Assembly (NCBI RefSeq): GCF_900538275.1
Contig: NZ_LR130778.1
Location: 1,340,001 to 1,404,000, forward strand
DNA length: 64,000 bases
Source: Petrocella atlantisensis
Lineage (GTDB): Bacteria; Bacillota; Clostridia; Lachnospirales; Vallitaleaceae
Direction of reading: 5' to 3'
In this document: in pieces, positions 17,587-26,912 of the stretch
How the letters are laid out: every line of letters starts with the position of its first letter
How positions within the stretch are numbered: the first letter of the stretch is position 1
Notes under the pieces: generated by a model
Databases searched by the model: none
Told to the model about the DNA's origin: nothing
What the model saw: the letters and a program-made list of their open reading frames with translations, nothing else
Program-made: the position numbers and the translations under genes

Positions 17587-17745
17587 TTATGCAAGTTTTC
17601 CTAACTGCATTCCATAAGTACCTATTTGGTATTTTTGCTTCATATACTCGCGAATCTTTTCATATTCAAAATCGCTTAAGAGCTGTCTATTTTTCATCTG
17701 ATTTAACAAGGCTATTTGCTGTGTAAACTTCATTCTATTATCCAT
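17587..17745 (-). CDS. 52-residue protein, SHOCT-like
   Basis: Short gene with a strong AGGAGG 9 bases before its ATG at 17745. Sequence begins MDNRMKFTQQIALLNQMKN and contains LLSDFEYEKIREYMKQKY, similar to the short helical SHOCT motif (oligomerisation or DNA-proximal segments). It sits between the helicase gene and the serine recombinase, a place where small recombination directionality factors or regulators are often found. That function is a guess. Confidence 0.7.
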   Translation of the reverse strand: MDNRMKFTQQIALLNQMKNRQLLSDFEYEKIREYMKQKYQIGTYGMQLGKLA

Positions 17746-17774
17746 GTGTTTTCCTCCTATTATCAATTGATTGA

Positions 17775-20021
17775 TTATTCAAAATATTCTTTCTTCTTTT
17801 TCTCTCGTAAAAATTGTTCTATCTCCAATGTTGAATCAACAACTGTATAATCTGGTAAAGCTTGAAGAACTGCTTCATGGTACTTAGCACCTTTTGTCGC
17901 TCGTGCATCTAATATGCTGATAACACCTGTATCCGTTTCTTTTCTAATAAGTCTCCCAATACCTTGTTTCAACTTGATCAGCATCTGTGGAACAACTACA
18001 GCATTGATGTAATCATCCATTGATGCATACATGGTTCTTTCATATTCACTAATTGGATCTGGTATCGGAAATGGTAATTTCACAACAATTAGATGGGATA
18101 ACGCATCACCAGGAATATCCATACCTTCCCATGCACTACCTGTTGCAAAATACACACCATTTTTCGCTTTCTTAAATTCATTAACCGAATCTTTTTTTCC
18201 TCGTTTCATCTGTACCAATTCATATGCCTTTAACCTTGGTTTCAAATGTTCAAATACAATCTTCAAAGGTTTATAGGATGTAAATAAAACCAATGCGTGG
18301 CCATTAGATGCTTTGACTAATGCTTCTATCTTATTTCCAATTTCAATCAAATATTGCTTATCAATATAGCTTGGATAAGGTAGGTTTTCCGGAATGTATA
18401 ACAAACAATTCTCTTTATGATCAAAAGGTGATTCTTTAGTGACTTGATGGATCCTATTTTCAAAAGCTACTTGCATGCCAAGTTCCTTTTTAATATAAGA
18501 AAAATCCTTATGGACTGCTAAGGTTCCCGATGTTAATAACTTTGAATCATCTGTGCTCCATAAATCTTCACCTAATACTTTACTTAATGCTATAGGTATT
18601 GAAGCAAGTACACCTTGACCTTTCAAGAACGGTTGTTCCATCCAATAGATAATACCCCAATCTTGAAAAACTCTAAGCTCCTTAATACACCTCTTTAGGT
18701 CCGACAAATATTTATTGTCTTCACCATGATCAAATCGAATTAGATCCTGAAGGTAAGATATAATCCGGCTCAAATACACTCTTGATTTGGATGTCAAAAT
18801 AGTTTCAAACTTCTCTGTTTCATCTCTATTAATATGCTCTGGTATGTTAGTAACAAGCTCTGCAAAGAGTTTATTAGAGTCTTTAATGACTTCTTCAGCA
18901 GTTTCTTTAAACTGTCTTGCTTTAGTCGTATTCAGCTTCTTTGGGATCGCTTTGTTAGCTAAGTTATACAGATTCCTTTGACTGATACTTGCACCATACA
19001 TTTGTCTTGCAGCATCAATTAGTTTATGCGCTTCATCAATTACAACAATCTTATGATTAGGAAGCAGAGCTGATAAATTTCTTTTTCTTCTTAGAACATC
19101 AGCAAGATAGTAATTATGATTGCATACTTGAAAGTTTATACTTGACTGTTTAGCACGTTTCATAAATTGCTGGTATCTGCATATATTCTTTTGCAGACAC
19201 ACTTGGCAAGAATTATAATTAACACAGATTCGTTTTTTATCGTACTGGCTGATACCTTTCAGCTCATCTAAATCAATCTCGTTCAATGATTCAACCTGCC
19301 TTAGAATTATCAACTCCTCTAGTTTCTTTTTCTTAGGATCAATATTCTTTATGTAATCTCTTAATCTAAAGTCGCACAAATAGTTGTCTTTGCCTTTTCG
19401 AATTACACTAGTTATTGGCTTATCAATAATTCCAAATTGCAAAAGCATTTGGGATATTTCAGGTAAATAATCTTTTACAATAGCTCTTTGAAGCTCAATG
19501 CTAGATGTGGTTATAATAACTGGTGTTTCTCTATGAATCTCGATGCCTGAATATAATCGTTGAACTATTGCAGCGACTAGATAGGCATGTGTTTTTCCAA
19601 GTCCTACAGGTACATCACTTAAGGATATATTTCCTGTTGTCATCATTTGATACATATGTAGTGATAGTTGAATTTGTTCCTTACGGATGCCATACCCATA
19701 ATTAGTAAATACTATTTCAAAAATAAATCTAACCATTTCTTCACCACTTTTTGGAAAGTGCCTACCATAAAAATCTAACACGCTCAGTTTTTTATCTAAT
19801 AAAATATCCATAGTATCTTGGATAGGTTGTTTTTTATGAAATAAATATTGGTACTCTCTAGTAATAAAATTCATAGCATGATAGGTATATGTTTTGCCTG
19901 TAAATTTTTCAATTATCATACAGTCTTTATTTCGTTTAACTATTTTGTAATCTGATCCACCTACTACGCCTGTTGCTATCCATTTTGATAACAATGGTTC
20001 TGTTAAATTTTTGTTTTCCAT
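17775..20021 (-). CDS. DinG/XPD-like iron-sulfur helicase
   Basis: 748 residues. Walker A region VPVGLGKTHAY (near residue 140), four spaced cysteines (ICVNYNSCQVCLQKNIC) that would hold a 4Fe-4S cluster, DEAH box VIDEAHKL, and C-terminal helicase motifs (TGSAWEGMDIPG, KQGIGRLIRKETD). These define the 5'-3' XPD/DinG superfamily 2 helicases. The residues before the helicase core (~1-90) are not recognised. Located 29 bases before the 52-residue gene. In a conjugative element it could resolve R-loops or help replication of the excised circle; this is inference. Confidence 0.9.
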   Translation of the reverse strand: MENKNLTEPLLSKWIATGVVGGSDYKIVKRNKDCMIIEKFTGKTYTYHAMNFITREYQYLFHKKQPIQDTMDILLDKKLSVLDFYGRHFPKSGEEMVRFIFEIVFTNYGYGIRKEQIQLSLHMYQMMTTGNISLSDVPVGLGKTHAYLVAAIVQRLYSGIEIHRETPVIITTSSIELQRAIVKDYLPEISQMLLQFGIIDKPITSVIRKGKDNYLCDFRLRDYIKNIDPKKKKLEELIILRQVESLNEIDLDELKGISQYDKKRICVNYNSCQVCLQKNICRYQQFMKRAKQSSINFQVCNHNYYLADVLRRKRNLSALLPNHKIVVIDEAHKLIDAARQMYGASISQRNLYNLANKAIPKKLNTTKARQFKETAEEVIKDSNKLFAELVTNIPEHINRDETEKFETILTSKSRVYLSRIISYLQDLIRFDHGEDNKYLSDLKRCIKELRVFQDWGIIYWMEQPFLKGQGVLASIPIALSKVLGEDLWSTDDSKLLTSGTLAVHKDFSYIKKELGMQVAFENRIHQVTKESPFDHKENCLLYIPENLPYPSYIDKQYLIEIGNKIEALVKASNGHALVLFTSYKPLKIVFEHLKPRLKAYELVQMKRGKKDSVNEFKKAKNGVYFATGSAWEGMDIPGDALSHLIVVKLPFPIPDPISEYERTMYASMDDYINAVVVPQMLIKLKQGIGRLIRKETDTGVISILDARATKGAKYHEAVLQALPDYTVVDSTLEIEQFLREKKKKEYFE

Positions 20022-20629
20022 ACTGTTTTTCTCCTCTACTTTTATTGCTTTTTAGTTTAGATTTAACAGTACAAATCCACACCGAAGGTTTCGATACAGA
20101 TGTATACTGTTAAATCGTTTCTTGTACATCACATTTGCTTCCTGCTCCCCTGATTAGGGCAATATATTAGGCGAACAGTGGTGACTGTTCTCATAGAACG
20201 AGCACAAAGCTATCGGCTTCCAAGCTAAGGCAACATTCTCCCAGTGCGGTCTGCACAGGCTGTTATCCATACGATGATTAGGACTTAACAGAAGTATCAT
20301 TTAGATTCCCCTTACAGGTCTTGGCGATTGATTCAATAACCACTGAATCATTTGAACCAACTAGTATCGCTCAGACTTTCATCTTCATGGCGTAGTCGTT
20401 AATGTCGCTTTCCTTTTATGGCTGTAAGGTAACGTACCTAAAATATTGAATATAAGTCTGAAATACATGACTGTTTTTGAATGTTCGCGAGATTGGTTAT
20501 ACCTCCCTCACCTTTTAAGCCGATCTGAGAGTCAAAGTGACGCACTTTTTTCAAAAGTTTTTGAAAAAGTTATGCACCAAGGAATGCATCATTCATATTT
20601 ATGCACTCCTTAATGCATCATTTCAGTTA
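20022..20629. other. Noncoding 600-base stretch with conserved-looking hairpins
   Basis: No supported gene on either strand. It contains a perfect 7-base stem GAACAGT-GGTG-ACTGTTC (20173-20190), GATTCA/TGAATC (20331-20350), TAAGGTA-ACG-TACCTA (20425-20440), CCCT-GATT-AGGG (near 20145) and a long A/T stem ACTTTTTTCAAAA...TTTTGAAAAAGT (20544-20570). At 20570-20622 a 24-base unit beginning TTATGCAC and ending AATGCATCATT is repeated 29 bases apart. Candidates are a structured noncoding RNA on the minus strand, an origin of transfer or a replication origin. Confidence 0.45.
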
Positions 20630-21076
20630 TTAAATATTGTATTTTTCAATCATCAGTTGTTTGATTTTATTTAATGCTCGTGTTTTTCTTGACTGTACTG
20701 TGGTACGTGTTTGGCCAATTTCTTTTGCTAGTTCAACAACAGATTTTCCATTAATAAATATTTGTTCAATTACCCATTTATCTTTATCTGGTAATTCAGA
20801 TATCGCTTCAAACATCTTTTCAACCATAAAATCATTCATAATAATGTCTTCAATTGTTTTTTGCTTGTCCAACATTCTCATTTCCACTGGATAATATGCT
20901 TCTTCAAGTGCTTCATAAGACAATTCATTCTTTGCACTTCTTTCCTCAAGGTAACGTTCTCGACGATCCATCTTGTAATAGATTTCATGTATTTCTTCAC
21001 TGGTCTCGTAGTACTTGCTATCAATAGGAATAAAATATTGTATTAAACCTGTTCTTTCATCAATTTTCTTGCTCAT
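20630..21076 (-). CDS. Sigma-70 region 4-like regulator
   Basis: 148 residues from the ATG at 21076 (AGGAGG 5 bases upstream). The C-terminal third is a sigma region 4 helix-turn-helix (INGKSVVELAKEIGQTRTTV, KTRALNKIKQLM). The N-terminal two thirds are charged helices without a sigma region 2. Such small proteins are common in clostridial conjugative elements and probably regulate element genes or act with RNA polymerase. It is preceded by a 12-codon leader frame and a terminator-containing leader, suggesting control by attenuation. Confidence 0.8.
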   Translation of the reverse strand: MSKKIDERTGLIQYFIPIDSKYYETSEEIHEIYYKMDRRERYLEERSAKNELSYEALEEAYYPVEMRMLDKQKTIEDIIMNDFMVEKMFEAISELPDKDKWVIEQIFINGKSVVELAKEIGQTRTTVQSRKTRALNKIKQLMIEKYNI

Positions 21077-21122
21077 ATGAACCTCCTGATTTGAATTAAA
21101 TTGCTAGTTCCAAATCAGAAAA

Positions 21123-21161
21123 TTACGGTCCTCTAATTACTGCCATTTTTGCTACTTTCAT
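21123..21161 (-). CDS. Putative 12-residue leader peptide MKVAKMAVIRGP
   Basis: ATG at 21161 with an excellent GGAGGT site 7 bases upstream and a TAA at 21123. It lies between a terminator hairpin and the sigma-like gene. Too short for coding statistics; it is reported because the ribosome site is stronger than chance and the context is leader-like. Confidence 0.45.
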   Translation of the reverse strand: MKVAKMAVIRGP

Positions 21162-21181
21162 TGCTGACACCTCCAGAAAAT

Positions 21182-21271
21182 GGCAATAAAAAAGGCCCCA
21201 CGCACAAGGCGTGTGACCTAATATCCATTTCTGCTCTCTCAACGAACGTAGCTATATGAAATTTTATTGCC
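21182..21271 (-). promoter_or_regulatory. Attenuator-like structured leader
   Basis: On the minus strand a terminator stem (AGGTCACACGC with GCGTGGGGCCT, 21219-21193) is followed by six Ts. A 10-base segment upstream, GGCAATAAAA (21271-21262), is perfectly complementary to TTTTATTGCC (21191-21182), which includes part of the terminator T-run. The long-range pairing encloses the whole leader and could compete with termination, as in a riboswitch or antiterminator. A leader peptide and the sigma-like gene follow. Confidence 0.6.
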
Positions 21272-21284
21272 GTAATTTTGGGTA

Positions 21285-21331
21285 CAAAAATAGCCCTTGG
21301 CAATGAATTTTCTAATTCATCGTCAAGGGCT
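21285..21331 (-). terminator. Strong, nearly symmetric terminator
   Basis: AGCCCTTG and ATGAATT pair with AATTCAT and CAAGGGCT across a 4-base loop with a 3-base internal mismatch; on the minus strand it is followed by ATTTTTG. It ends transcription coming from the regulator gene and the tandem repeats, separating it from the sigma-like gene leader. Confidence 0.85.
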
Positions 21332-21374
21332 TATTTGTTTAGTAATCCCATCATAGCAATTATAACAGGTAGGA

Positions 21375-21484
21375 AATCTCGTGTCAGTATCATATCAGTC
21401 TCAATCTTGTGTCATATTAGTCTCAATCTTGTGTCATATTAGTCTCAATCTTGTGTCATATTAGTCTCAGATTAGTGTCATTTG
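21375..21484. repeat. Tandem 22-base direct repeats (iteron-like)
   Basis: Three exact copies of AGTCTCAATCTTGTGTCATA plus TT start at 21397, 21419 and 21441, flanked by degenerate copies near 21375 and at 21463. The 22-base period equals two DNA turns, as in iterons bound by replication initiators or operators bound by regulators. Each unit contains GTGTCAT and GTCTCA half-sites. Lies just downstream of the regulator gene at 21499. Confidence 0.75.
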
Positions 21485-21498
21485 GGTTTCATTCTCAT

Positions 21499-22014
21499 TT
21501 AGCTTTCTTGCTTATTTGCTTCATCAAATAAGAATCCCCATAAGATTACGCCGAATATTTTAATGGCTTTATTCTTCTCTCTGTACATTGTTGATCTTGA
21601 AATATTATAGTTTTCCGCTAACCTTTCAATTGAACGTATCGTTCTAGCAATATATATTTGGTCAAGAATCTCAAAGTATTTTTCACCTTCATCAGGATAG
21701 ACTTTAAGTTGATTCATTGATAAATCGATAAAATCTAGAATACTTTTACTTTCTTCAATACTTTGTAATCTTGAATTTAATCGCTTCTGATTAATTCTAG
21801 TATCTATATCTACCATTGAATTAATCAATTCCGTTAGTTTTCTATTTGTACTTTCCCTACATTCTTGATCCATTTCCTTAAGGGAACTGTTAATTCTCCA
21901 AAGCACTTTACTATATAATTCTAAAAGTGCCTTTGTATTGTGATATACGTGTTCATCTGCTTGGCTACAAAGATCATAACCAGCCGTTACTTCTCTTAAC
22001 ATACTATTAATCAT
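21499..22014 (-). CDS. HTH regulatory protein of the element
   Basis: 171 residues. The N-terminal two thirds are helical and charged; near the C-terminus RLAENYNISRSTMYREKNKA is a clear helix-turn-helix, followed by a hydrophobic-aromatic helix (IKIFGVILWGFLF). The pattern recalls phage-type ArpU/late regulators and sigma-like proteins. It starts at the ATG at 22014 with AAGGTGAG upstream. The 22-base repeats immediately downstream could be its binding sites. Function unknown beyond DNA binding. Confidence 0.72.
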   Translation of the reverse strand: MINSMLREVTAGYDLCSQADEHVYHNTKALLELYSKVLWRINSSLKEMDQECRESTNRKLTELINSMVDIDTRINQKRLNSRLQSIEESKSILDFIDLSMNQLKVYPDEGEKYFEILDQIYIARTIRSIERLAENYNISRSTMYREKNKAIKIFGVILWGFLFDEANKQES

Positions 22015-22174
22015 ATGTATTTACTCACCTTACCTCTTTAAATTTTTCAATTCATAGTTGCCTCTTTTCTAAGAGCTTTATGCTCAGTTTGCTGGATTTT
22101 CGAGCTTCAGTGCTTCGGGAAAAAGCTTAAATAAATTATACTATGCGAACATCAGTTCGGTCAAGAATTAATAA

Positions 22175-22202
22175 TAAACTGTCCATATCTCAGGACAGTT
22201 TA
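22175..22202. terminator. Terminator closing the defence island
   Basis: TAAACTGTCC and GGACAGTTTA form a perfect 10-base stem with an 8-base loop and A/T-rich flanks on both sides, so it can act in both directions. It lies 65 bases past the stop of the helicase gene. Confidence 0.82.
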
Positions 22203-22266
22203 TTTACTAAAAAGATACTTATACTTATTCCTTTATAAACATATATCTATAAAACTCACATACTAT

Positions 22267-25209
22267 TTAACGATAAAACGGACTCAAATTCATAAAAAGC
22301 TGTTCATCAATCTCTCCTACAGTTTCTCTATTAATTATCTCCAACAACTCCTCTTGACGAGGTTGTCCTAGAGTTAATCGATACAGCGATAAAACTTTAA
22401 TTAGCCTATTGTATCTTAACCGGTCTTGACTCATTGGATACATAGGAACAATTCTCTCAATCATAACCTTTGTATTTTCACTATCTGTCAGACTCCAAAA
22501 AGGTACAAGATCTGAGTGTTCACCTTTCTCCAATTCAGTAGCTTTTTCGAACATAGCATCCCATGTTTTTTCCTCATTGTATCTATGTGCTATATTCTGT
22601 CGTACAGCATGGCATTTATAGCGATTGATTCTGCCTTCCCTCTGTTCGAGATCAATTGGATTCGAGGGTAGATTCCAGTGCATGATTTTTCTACAGTAAA
22701 AATGAAAATCCAATCCCTCCTGTCCTATAGAAGTCGTTGACAATACAAATGGTCTAAATGGCGAATTAAATGCTTGACGAATTTTCTCCGTTCTTTGTAC
22801 GTTTTCATTTGTTATTCTGGCATTGAAATATCCTACCGCAAAATGCGTACGTAATCTTGCCTTCTCTTTGTCTTCTCCTGTAAAGTGCTCTAAAGTATCA
22901 ACTTGCAGGGAAGCTGTATCGACAAACCCACCTAGCATTGATTTTAATAGTTCTTCACCATTTTCTCCAAGTATATGAGCATATTCATCTAACATCGCTT
23001 GCAGATTACCATCCACACAATATTTGAAAACATTCTCATAATAGGAATCATCACTTTTCTTATCATACAGAAGGTCCAATACTGCTGAGCTTTCAGCTTT
23101 ATTGAATAAACTGACAAATATATCTTTCGCTAGAACTTTGGCCCTATCCCTATCATTGAAAACTCTATATGCACAAATAGCTGGCGATCCAATTGCAATA
23201 TTAACCAAATGATCAACAGCACCAACTGGTATAGCCGTTAGTTTAGCATAGGGTAAATGATCCAACTCTTTAATCAGTTCAAGCATTACCTTTGCTCCTG
23301 CAGTGCCACTTTCACTAAGTCCATATTTGCTTTTTAAAGCATCTATTTTAGGTTGTAACTTCTCTGATAGTTCTTTCCTTATTTGTTTAATTTTTTTTCC
23401 GATATGTTCTTCCGGCTTATAGAGTCTAGCTAATTCTGGTGATACATAACAGATGATTTCTTCTGTCTCATTCTTTAAACGTGAAATACCATATCTTCGT
23501 TCTTCTTTGTTCGAAAAATACCCTCTGCCTCGTTTGAACCTTGTATTATTATAAAGCTTACCTATAGTGAGTCTTTCTGCTTCATATGAAAGCATAACTG
23601 AAACCATTCTAGGCACCATTTCCCATGATGAAAATACAAGTACTTTTGAAAAATCATGATTCTTATCAAAGATACTTCCAGTTTCATAATACGGGTTCGA
23701 AGGTGGTACCCATAAAAGATTCTCAACACTATTTTTACCTTTTTCAAAGACTATTTCCTTCAGTTTCTCAAGTCTTGCATTATTAGCATCTATTATTTGA
23801 TAATTATGAAGTTGCTTTTTTTTCAATAATAATCGCTTGGAATTTTTGTTATTAACTAAATAGTAATCACGGTGCTTATCAAAGAAATCTGTTATCTGCT
23901 TTTTTAGTTTATAGCTTTCCATAAATGACAGAAGATACGGAGATGACTTAACGTAATCCAGCGGAACATTGTGATATCTAAGTTTACGTTTTGCCTTGCT
24001 GTTAATTGCCTCCAAAAGACTCTGCATCTCACTATAGGACAATATATCTCCTTCTGAAATATCAATCTCTTTAGCTTGACTATCATCAATAATACCTGCA
24101 TTGAATCGTTCCGTCCTACATATGCTTTTATATAAGGATTCTTCAGCCAAGTCTTTTCTAGCCATTAAAACCGTTAGATCACCTTTTGAAAACTCACAGA
24201 GTGATATTGAGTATTCTCTCCATATTTCATGAAAATCACTTTGTAATTGCTTATCATAAAAGAGAAAATCCATCACTTCAATAAATTCTTTGTAATGTTC
24301 GGCTTTCTCATCATGACTTATCTCTTCTAGTGTAGAATAAGGTTTATAAGGTGTGGCTGATAATAGCAATACTTTTGTATCAGTATTGCCTAAAAATTGC
24401 CTTGTCAACATTGCTTGTTCATCATCGCTATGGGTAATTAAATCACGAAACCGCTGAAACTCATCCATCACAACCAGGTCTGGCTCCAATTTCTCGAGAC
24501 TGATTTGAGCAAATATTTTCCTGAGTTCATTGACTAACGGTCTACTCGCAGCTTTTCTATTTGATTCCATAGAAATACAATTTTCGATGATTTTCTCTAT
24601 AAAACCATCTCTTTCTTTAAGCCTGCGTAGCAACTCAATATTAATTTCATCAATATAATTACTGCCATTTCTATCACACTCTAAAACCTTCTTCTCATAA
24701 TTATCAATATACCACTCCCAATACTTTTCTGCATCATACGCTAGGAAGATAGATAATTCATTTATGTATTCCTGAAGTTGGGGTAGTCTCATCATATGCG
24801 CAAACATCAATGCCCGCTCCTGTTGATTACCACATCCTGAAGTCATAGAAAAAGAAGTAGCTGGTGTTAATGGAATGAGTTGTTCATAGTTATGATCACG
24901 ACCTTTTGTCTGATATATCTTAAGGTGCTGCATAGATAAGCGGCTTTCTGAAACATCCATAAGATCTTTTATACCCAGTTTTTTTGCATTCTGATTTGCA
25001 ATATTTATATTTGAACAGATATATATGACTTTAAAATGGTCATCATGCAAATCGTCTTTGTGCCACTTAGATACTTGTCTGATAACCTCTCTTGCTATAA
25101 TTGTTTTTCCTAAACCGACCTCGTCTGCAAGTAATATCCTGTTTTGACCACTTTTAAATACAGATAATATTCTGTCAGCAGTTGCTTTTTGAAAATCCTT
25201 TGGTATCAT
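22267..25209 (-). CDS. SNF2/DEAD-like helicase of a PLD-DUF6361 cluster
   Basis: 980-residue superfamily 2 helicase. Walker A LLADEVGLGKTIIAREV begins near residue 26, the Walker B box is VVMDEFQRF, motif III is SATPYKPY, and the C-terminal lobe ends with motif VI EQREGRINRY. A long insert between the two lobes (over 300 residues) has no recognised domain. Its start overlaps the stop of the PLD-like gene by 4 bases, with AAGGAGG upstream. Helicase plus PLD-like nuclease next to DUF6361 suggests a DNA-translocating nuclease complex; inferred. Confidence 0.9.
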   Translation of the reverse strand: MIPKDFQKATADRILSVFKSGQNRILLADEVGLGKTIIAREVIRQVSKWHKDDLHDDHFKVIYICSNINIANQNAKKLGIKDLMDVSESRLSMQHLKIYQTKGRDHNYEQLIPLTPATSFSMTSGCGNQQERALMFAHMMRLPQLQEYINELSIFLAYDAEKYWEWYIDNYEKKVLECDRNGSNYIDEINIELLRRLKERDGFIEKIIENCISMESNRKAASRPLVNELRKIFAQISLEKLEPDLVVMDEFQRFRDLITHSDDEQAMLTRQFLGNTDTKVLLLSATPYKPYSTLEEISHDEKAEHYKEFIEVMDFLFYDKQLQSDFHEIWREYSISLCEFSKGDLTVLMARKDLAEESLYKSICRTERFNAGIIDDSQAKEIDISEGDILSYSEMQSLLEAINSKAKRKLRYHNVPLDYVKSSPYLLSFMESYKLKKQITDFFDKHRDYYLVNNKNSKRLLLKKKQLHNYQIIDANNARLEKLKEIVFEKGKNSVENLLWVPPSNPYYETGSIFDKNHDFSKVLVFSSWEMVPRMVSVMLSYEAERLTIGKLYNNTRFKRGRGYFSNKEERRYGISRLKNETEEIICYVSPELARLYKPEEHIGKKIKQIRKELSEKLQPKIDALKSKYGLSESGTAGAKVMLELIKELDHLPYAKLTAIPVGAVDHLVNIAIGSPAICAYRVFNDRDRAKVLAKDIFVSLFNKAESSAVLDLLYDKKSDDSYYENVFKYCVDGNLQAMLDEYAHILGENGEELLKSMLGGFVDTASLQVDTLEHFTGEDKEKARLRTHFAVGYFNARITNENVQRTEKIRQAFNSPFRPFVLSTTSIGQEGLDFHFYCRKIMHWNLPSNPIDLEQREGRINRYKCHAVRQNIAHRYNEEKTWDAMFEKATELEKGEHSDLVPFWSLTDSENTKVMIERIVPMYPMSQDRLRYNRLIKVLSLYRLTLGQPRQEELLEIINRETVGEIDEQLFMNLSPFYR

Positions 25210-26912
25210 TTGAGCAACCTCCTTGCCGCATTCTCAAACTGAGTATACATTGCTATAAAATCATCGCCGATGATATTTTCGTCTAAACGCCTAATCACAT
25301 CAGCTATTTCTTTCAATCTAGATGGATTCTGATGAACGACTTTCAACATTTTTTCATAGATAGCTGAGATTACAGGTGCCTCATTCACTTCGTTCTCATT
25401 TCCCATCATTAACCGTAGATACTCAGTCTCTTCCAAAACTCCAGCTGCATAATTTTCCGCAAGAATAAGAGATATATAGGATAGAAATTTAGCTTTTGAA
25501 TCAATAATACTTTTGTATATGGCATCGTCACGGTCTTTTGGTATACCTTTGGTTCTAATCATAATGACAACCTTTTGATCTTGCACTTCCAAAATATAGA
25601 ACTCACTCAGCTCTTTAACTAAAATTCCTTCAAAAACCGTTTCCTGCTGTAGATTTCGAAACATGTTCTTTCGTTGCATCGGTGTAATCTTAATCGTCTC
25701 AGTAGATTTAATCTCTTTTGTTTTCACAAAAATATCGTATACATCACCATTCTGAATCGCTTCTGCCCCTTTTATTGCATAAATTGCATCTTTAATAGCT
25801 TTATCAATTGCCACTTGAGTTTTATCTGCTAGAACTGCTTCTGGTACTGCTTCAATCAGTTCATAAGGGCTATTATCCTCTGGAATAAAATCTTTAAAAA
25901 TAGTTTTATATCCGACACAATTGGGCTTATACTTCAGTTTAAGCAGAAACTCCACATTATTATTAAATGCATTATGGGATGCGTTGGCTGAACCTATGTA
26001 AAGATAATTACCTTCTTCAGTTTTTGTGAAATACAACTTAGCGTGAATATCCTGCTTCACCCCATACTCATTGTCAGTTAAAATATCCTTCGTAATATAT
26101 ACGCTATCAAAACTGTTCATCACCGTTTCTGTTATTGAAGATTTACGCGTTATTAAAGTCTTATTATAAGCGCCTTTGGTAAGATTTTTTACTACATCAT
26201 CGCTCAAAAATGGTGATACAGCAAACAAATCATATTTTCCATCAAAAAGCTTCGTCTTTTCTTTGTCATAACCTGTAATTCCGATGGGTAAGAATTCATA
26301 ATCTTCAAAAGGATGTTCAATCTCAAAATTCTTGATTTTCATAATATCTTCTGCAAGTTCAATAATACGCTGTCTTTTAGTCTTTTCTGCATATTTACTT
26401 ACATATGTTAGCATATCAGCAAGTGGCTTATTTTTAGAATATGATCTATGTGTTATTCTACCACTTAGTTCTACGCATAAATCGATACTGGTATCAAACG
26501 TCATATTCCGGCTAAGAACTAGCAACTTGATATATGCTTCTCCATCTTTATTGATATATTTAGCAAACCAAACTTTTGGATGAAAGTTTTGCTTATTGGC
26601 TAGTTTTACTTCAAACACACTATTTTCTAATAGTGAATAAACACTCTGTATATTCTGCGGAAGTGAAATACCTCCTGCATTACAAAAAACAGCTAAGCGA
26701 TCACTACTTTTTCTAATAGCCTCAAGTAGGTAGAAAGGGCTTCGCATCAAACTTGAATCAACTTCATCCAGTAACCCAAATGAAACTGGTATCCCTAATA
26801 ACGCTTCAAGATCTAGGGAATAAGTGAGTCCCACAGCAAAATCAAGCTCATACCCAATCTCTGGTTGAAGCATTTCGCTATAGCTTAAACGATTGTTCGC
26901 TGCATCAAACAT
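25206..26912 (-). CDS. Phospholipase D-like nuclease
   Basis: 568 residues from the ATG at 26912, which has GGAGGG 8 bases upstream inside the end of the DUF6361 gene; a frame back to 27053 overlaps that gene and is not preferred. The PLD active-site motif HAKLYFTKTEEGNYLYIGSANASH (HxK...GSxN; around residues 308-331) is complete. One HKD motif is obvious; the second half-site, if any, is degenerate (RNMTFDTSIDLCVELSG), so it may dimerise. Overlaps neighbours on both sides, hence translational coupling with DUF6361 and helicase. Nuclease role is a family inference. Confidence 0.85.
   Translation of the reverse strand: MFDAANNRLSYSEMLQPEIGYELDFAVGLTYSLDLEALLGIPVSFGLLDEVDSSLMRSPFYLLEAIRKSSDRLAVFCNAGGISLPQNIQSVYSLLENSVFEVKLANKQNFHPKVWFAKYINKDGEAYIKLLVLSRNMTFDTSIDLCVELSGRITHRSYSKNKPLADMLTYVSKYAEKTKRQRIIELAEDIMKIKNFEIEHPFEDYEFLPIGITGYDKEKTKLFDGKYDLFAVSPFLSDDVVKNLTKGAYNKTLITRKSSITETVMNSFDSVYITKDILTDNEYGVKQDIHAKLYFTKTEEGNYLYIGSANASHNAFNNNVEFLLKLKYKPNCVGYKTIFKDFIPEDNSPYELIEAVPEAVLADKTQVAIDKAIKDAIYAIKGAEAIQNGDVYDIFVKTKEIKSTETIKITPMQRKNMFRNLQQETVFEGILVKELSEFYILEVQDQKVVIMIRTKGIPKDRDDAIYKSIIDSKAKFLSYISLILAENYAAGVLEETEYLRLMMGNENEVNEAPVISAIYEKMLKVVHQNPSRLKEIADVIRRLDENIIGDDFIAMYTQFENAARRLLK

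Noticed and set aside
21375-21484. Possible CRISPR array
   Set aside because: Units are contiguous with no spacers and no cas genes nearby; tandem repeat or iterons instead.
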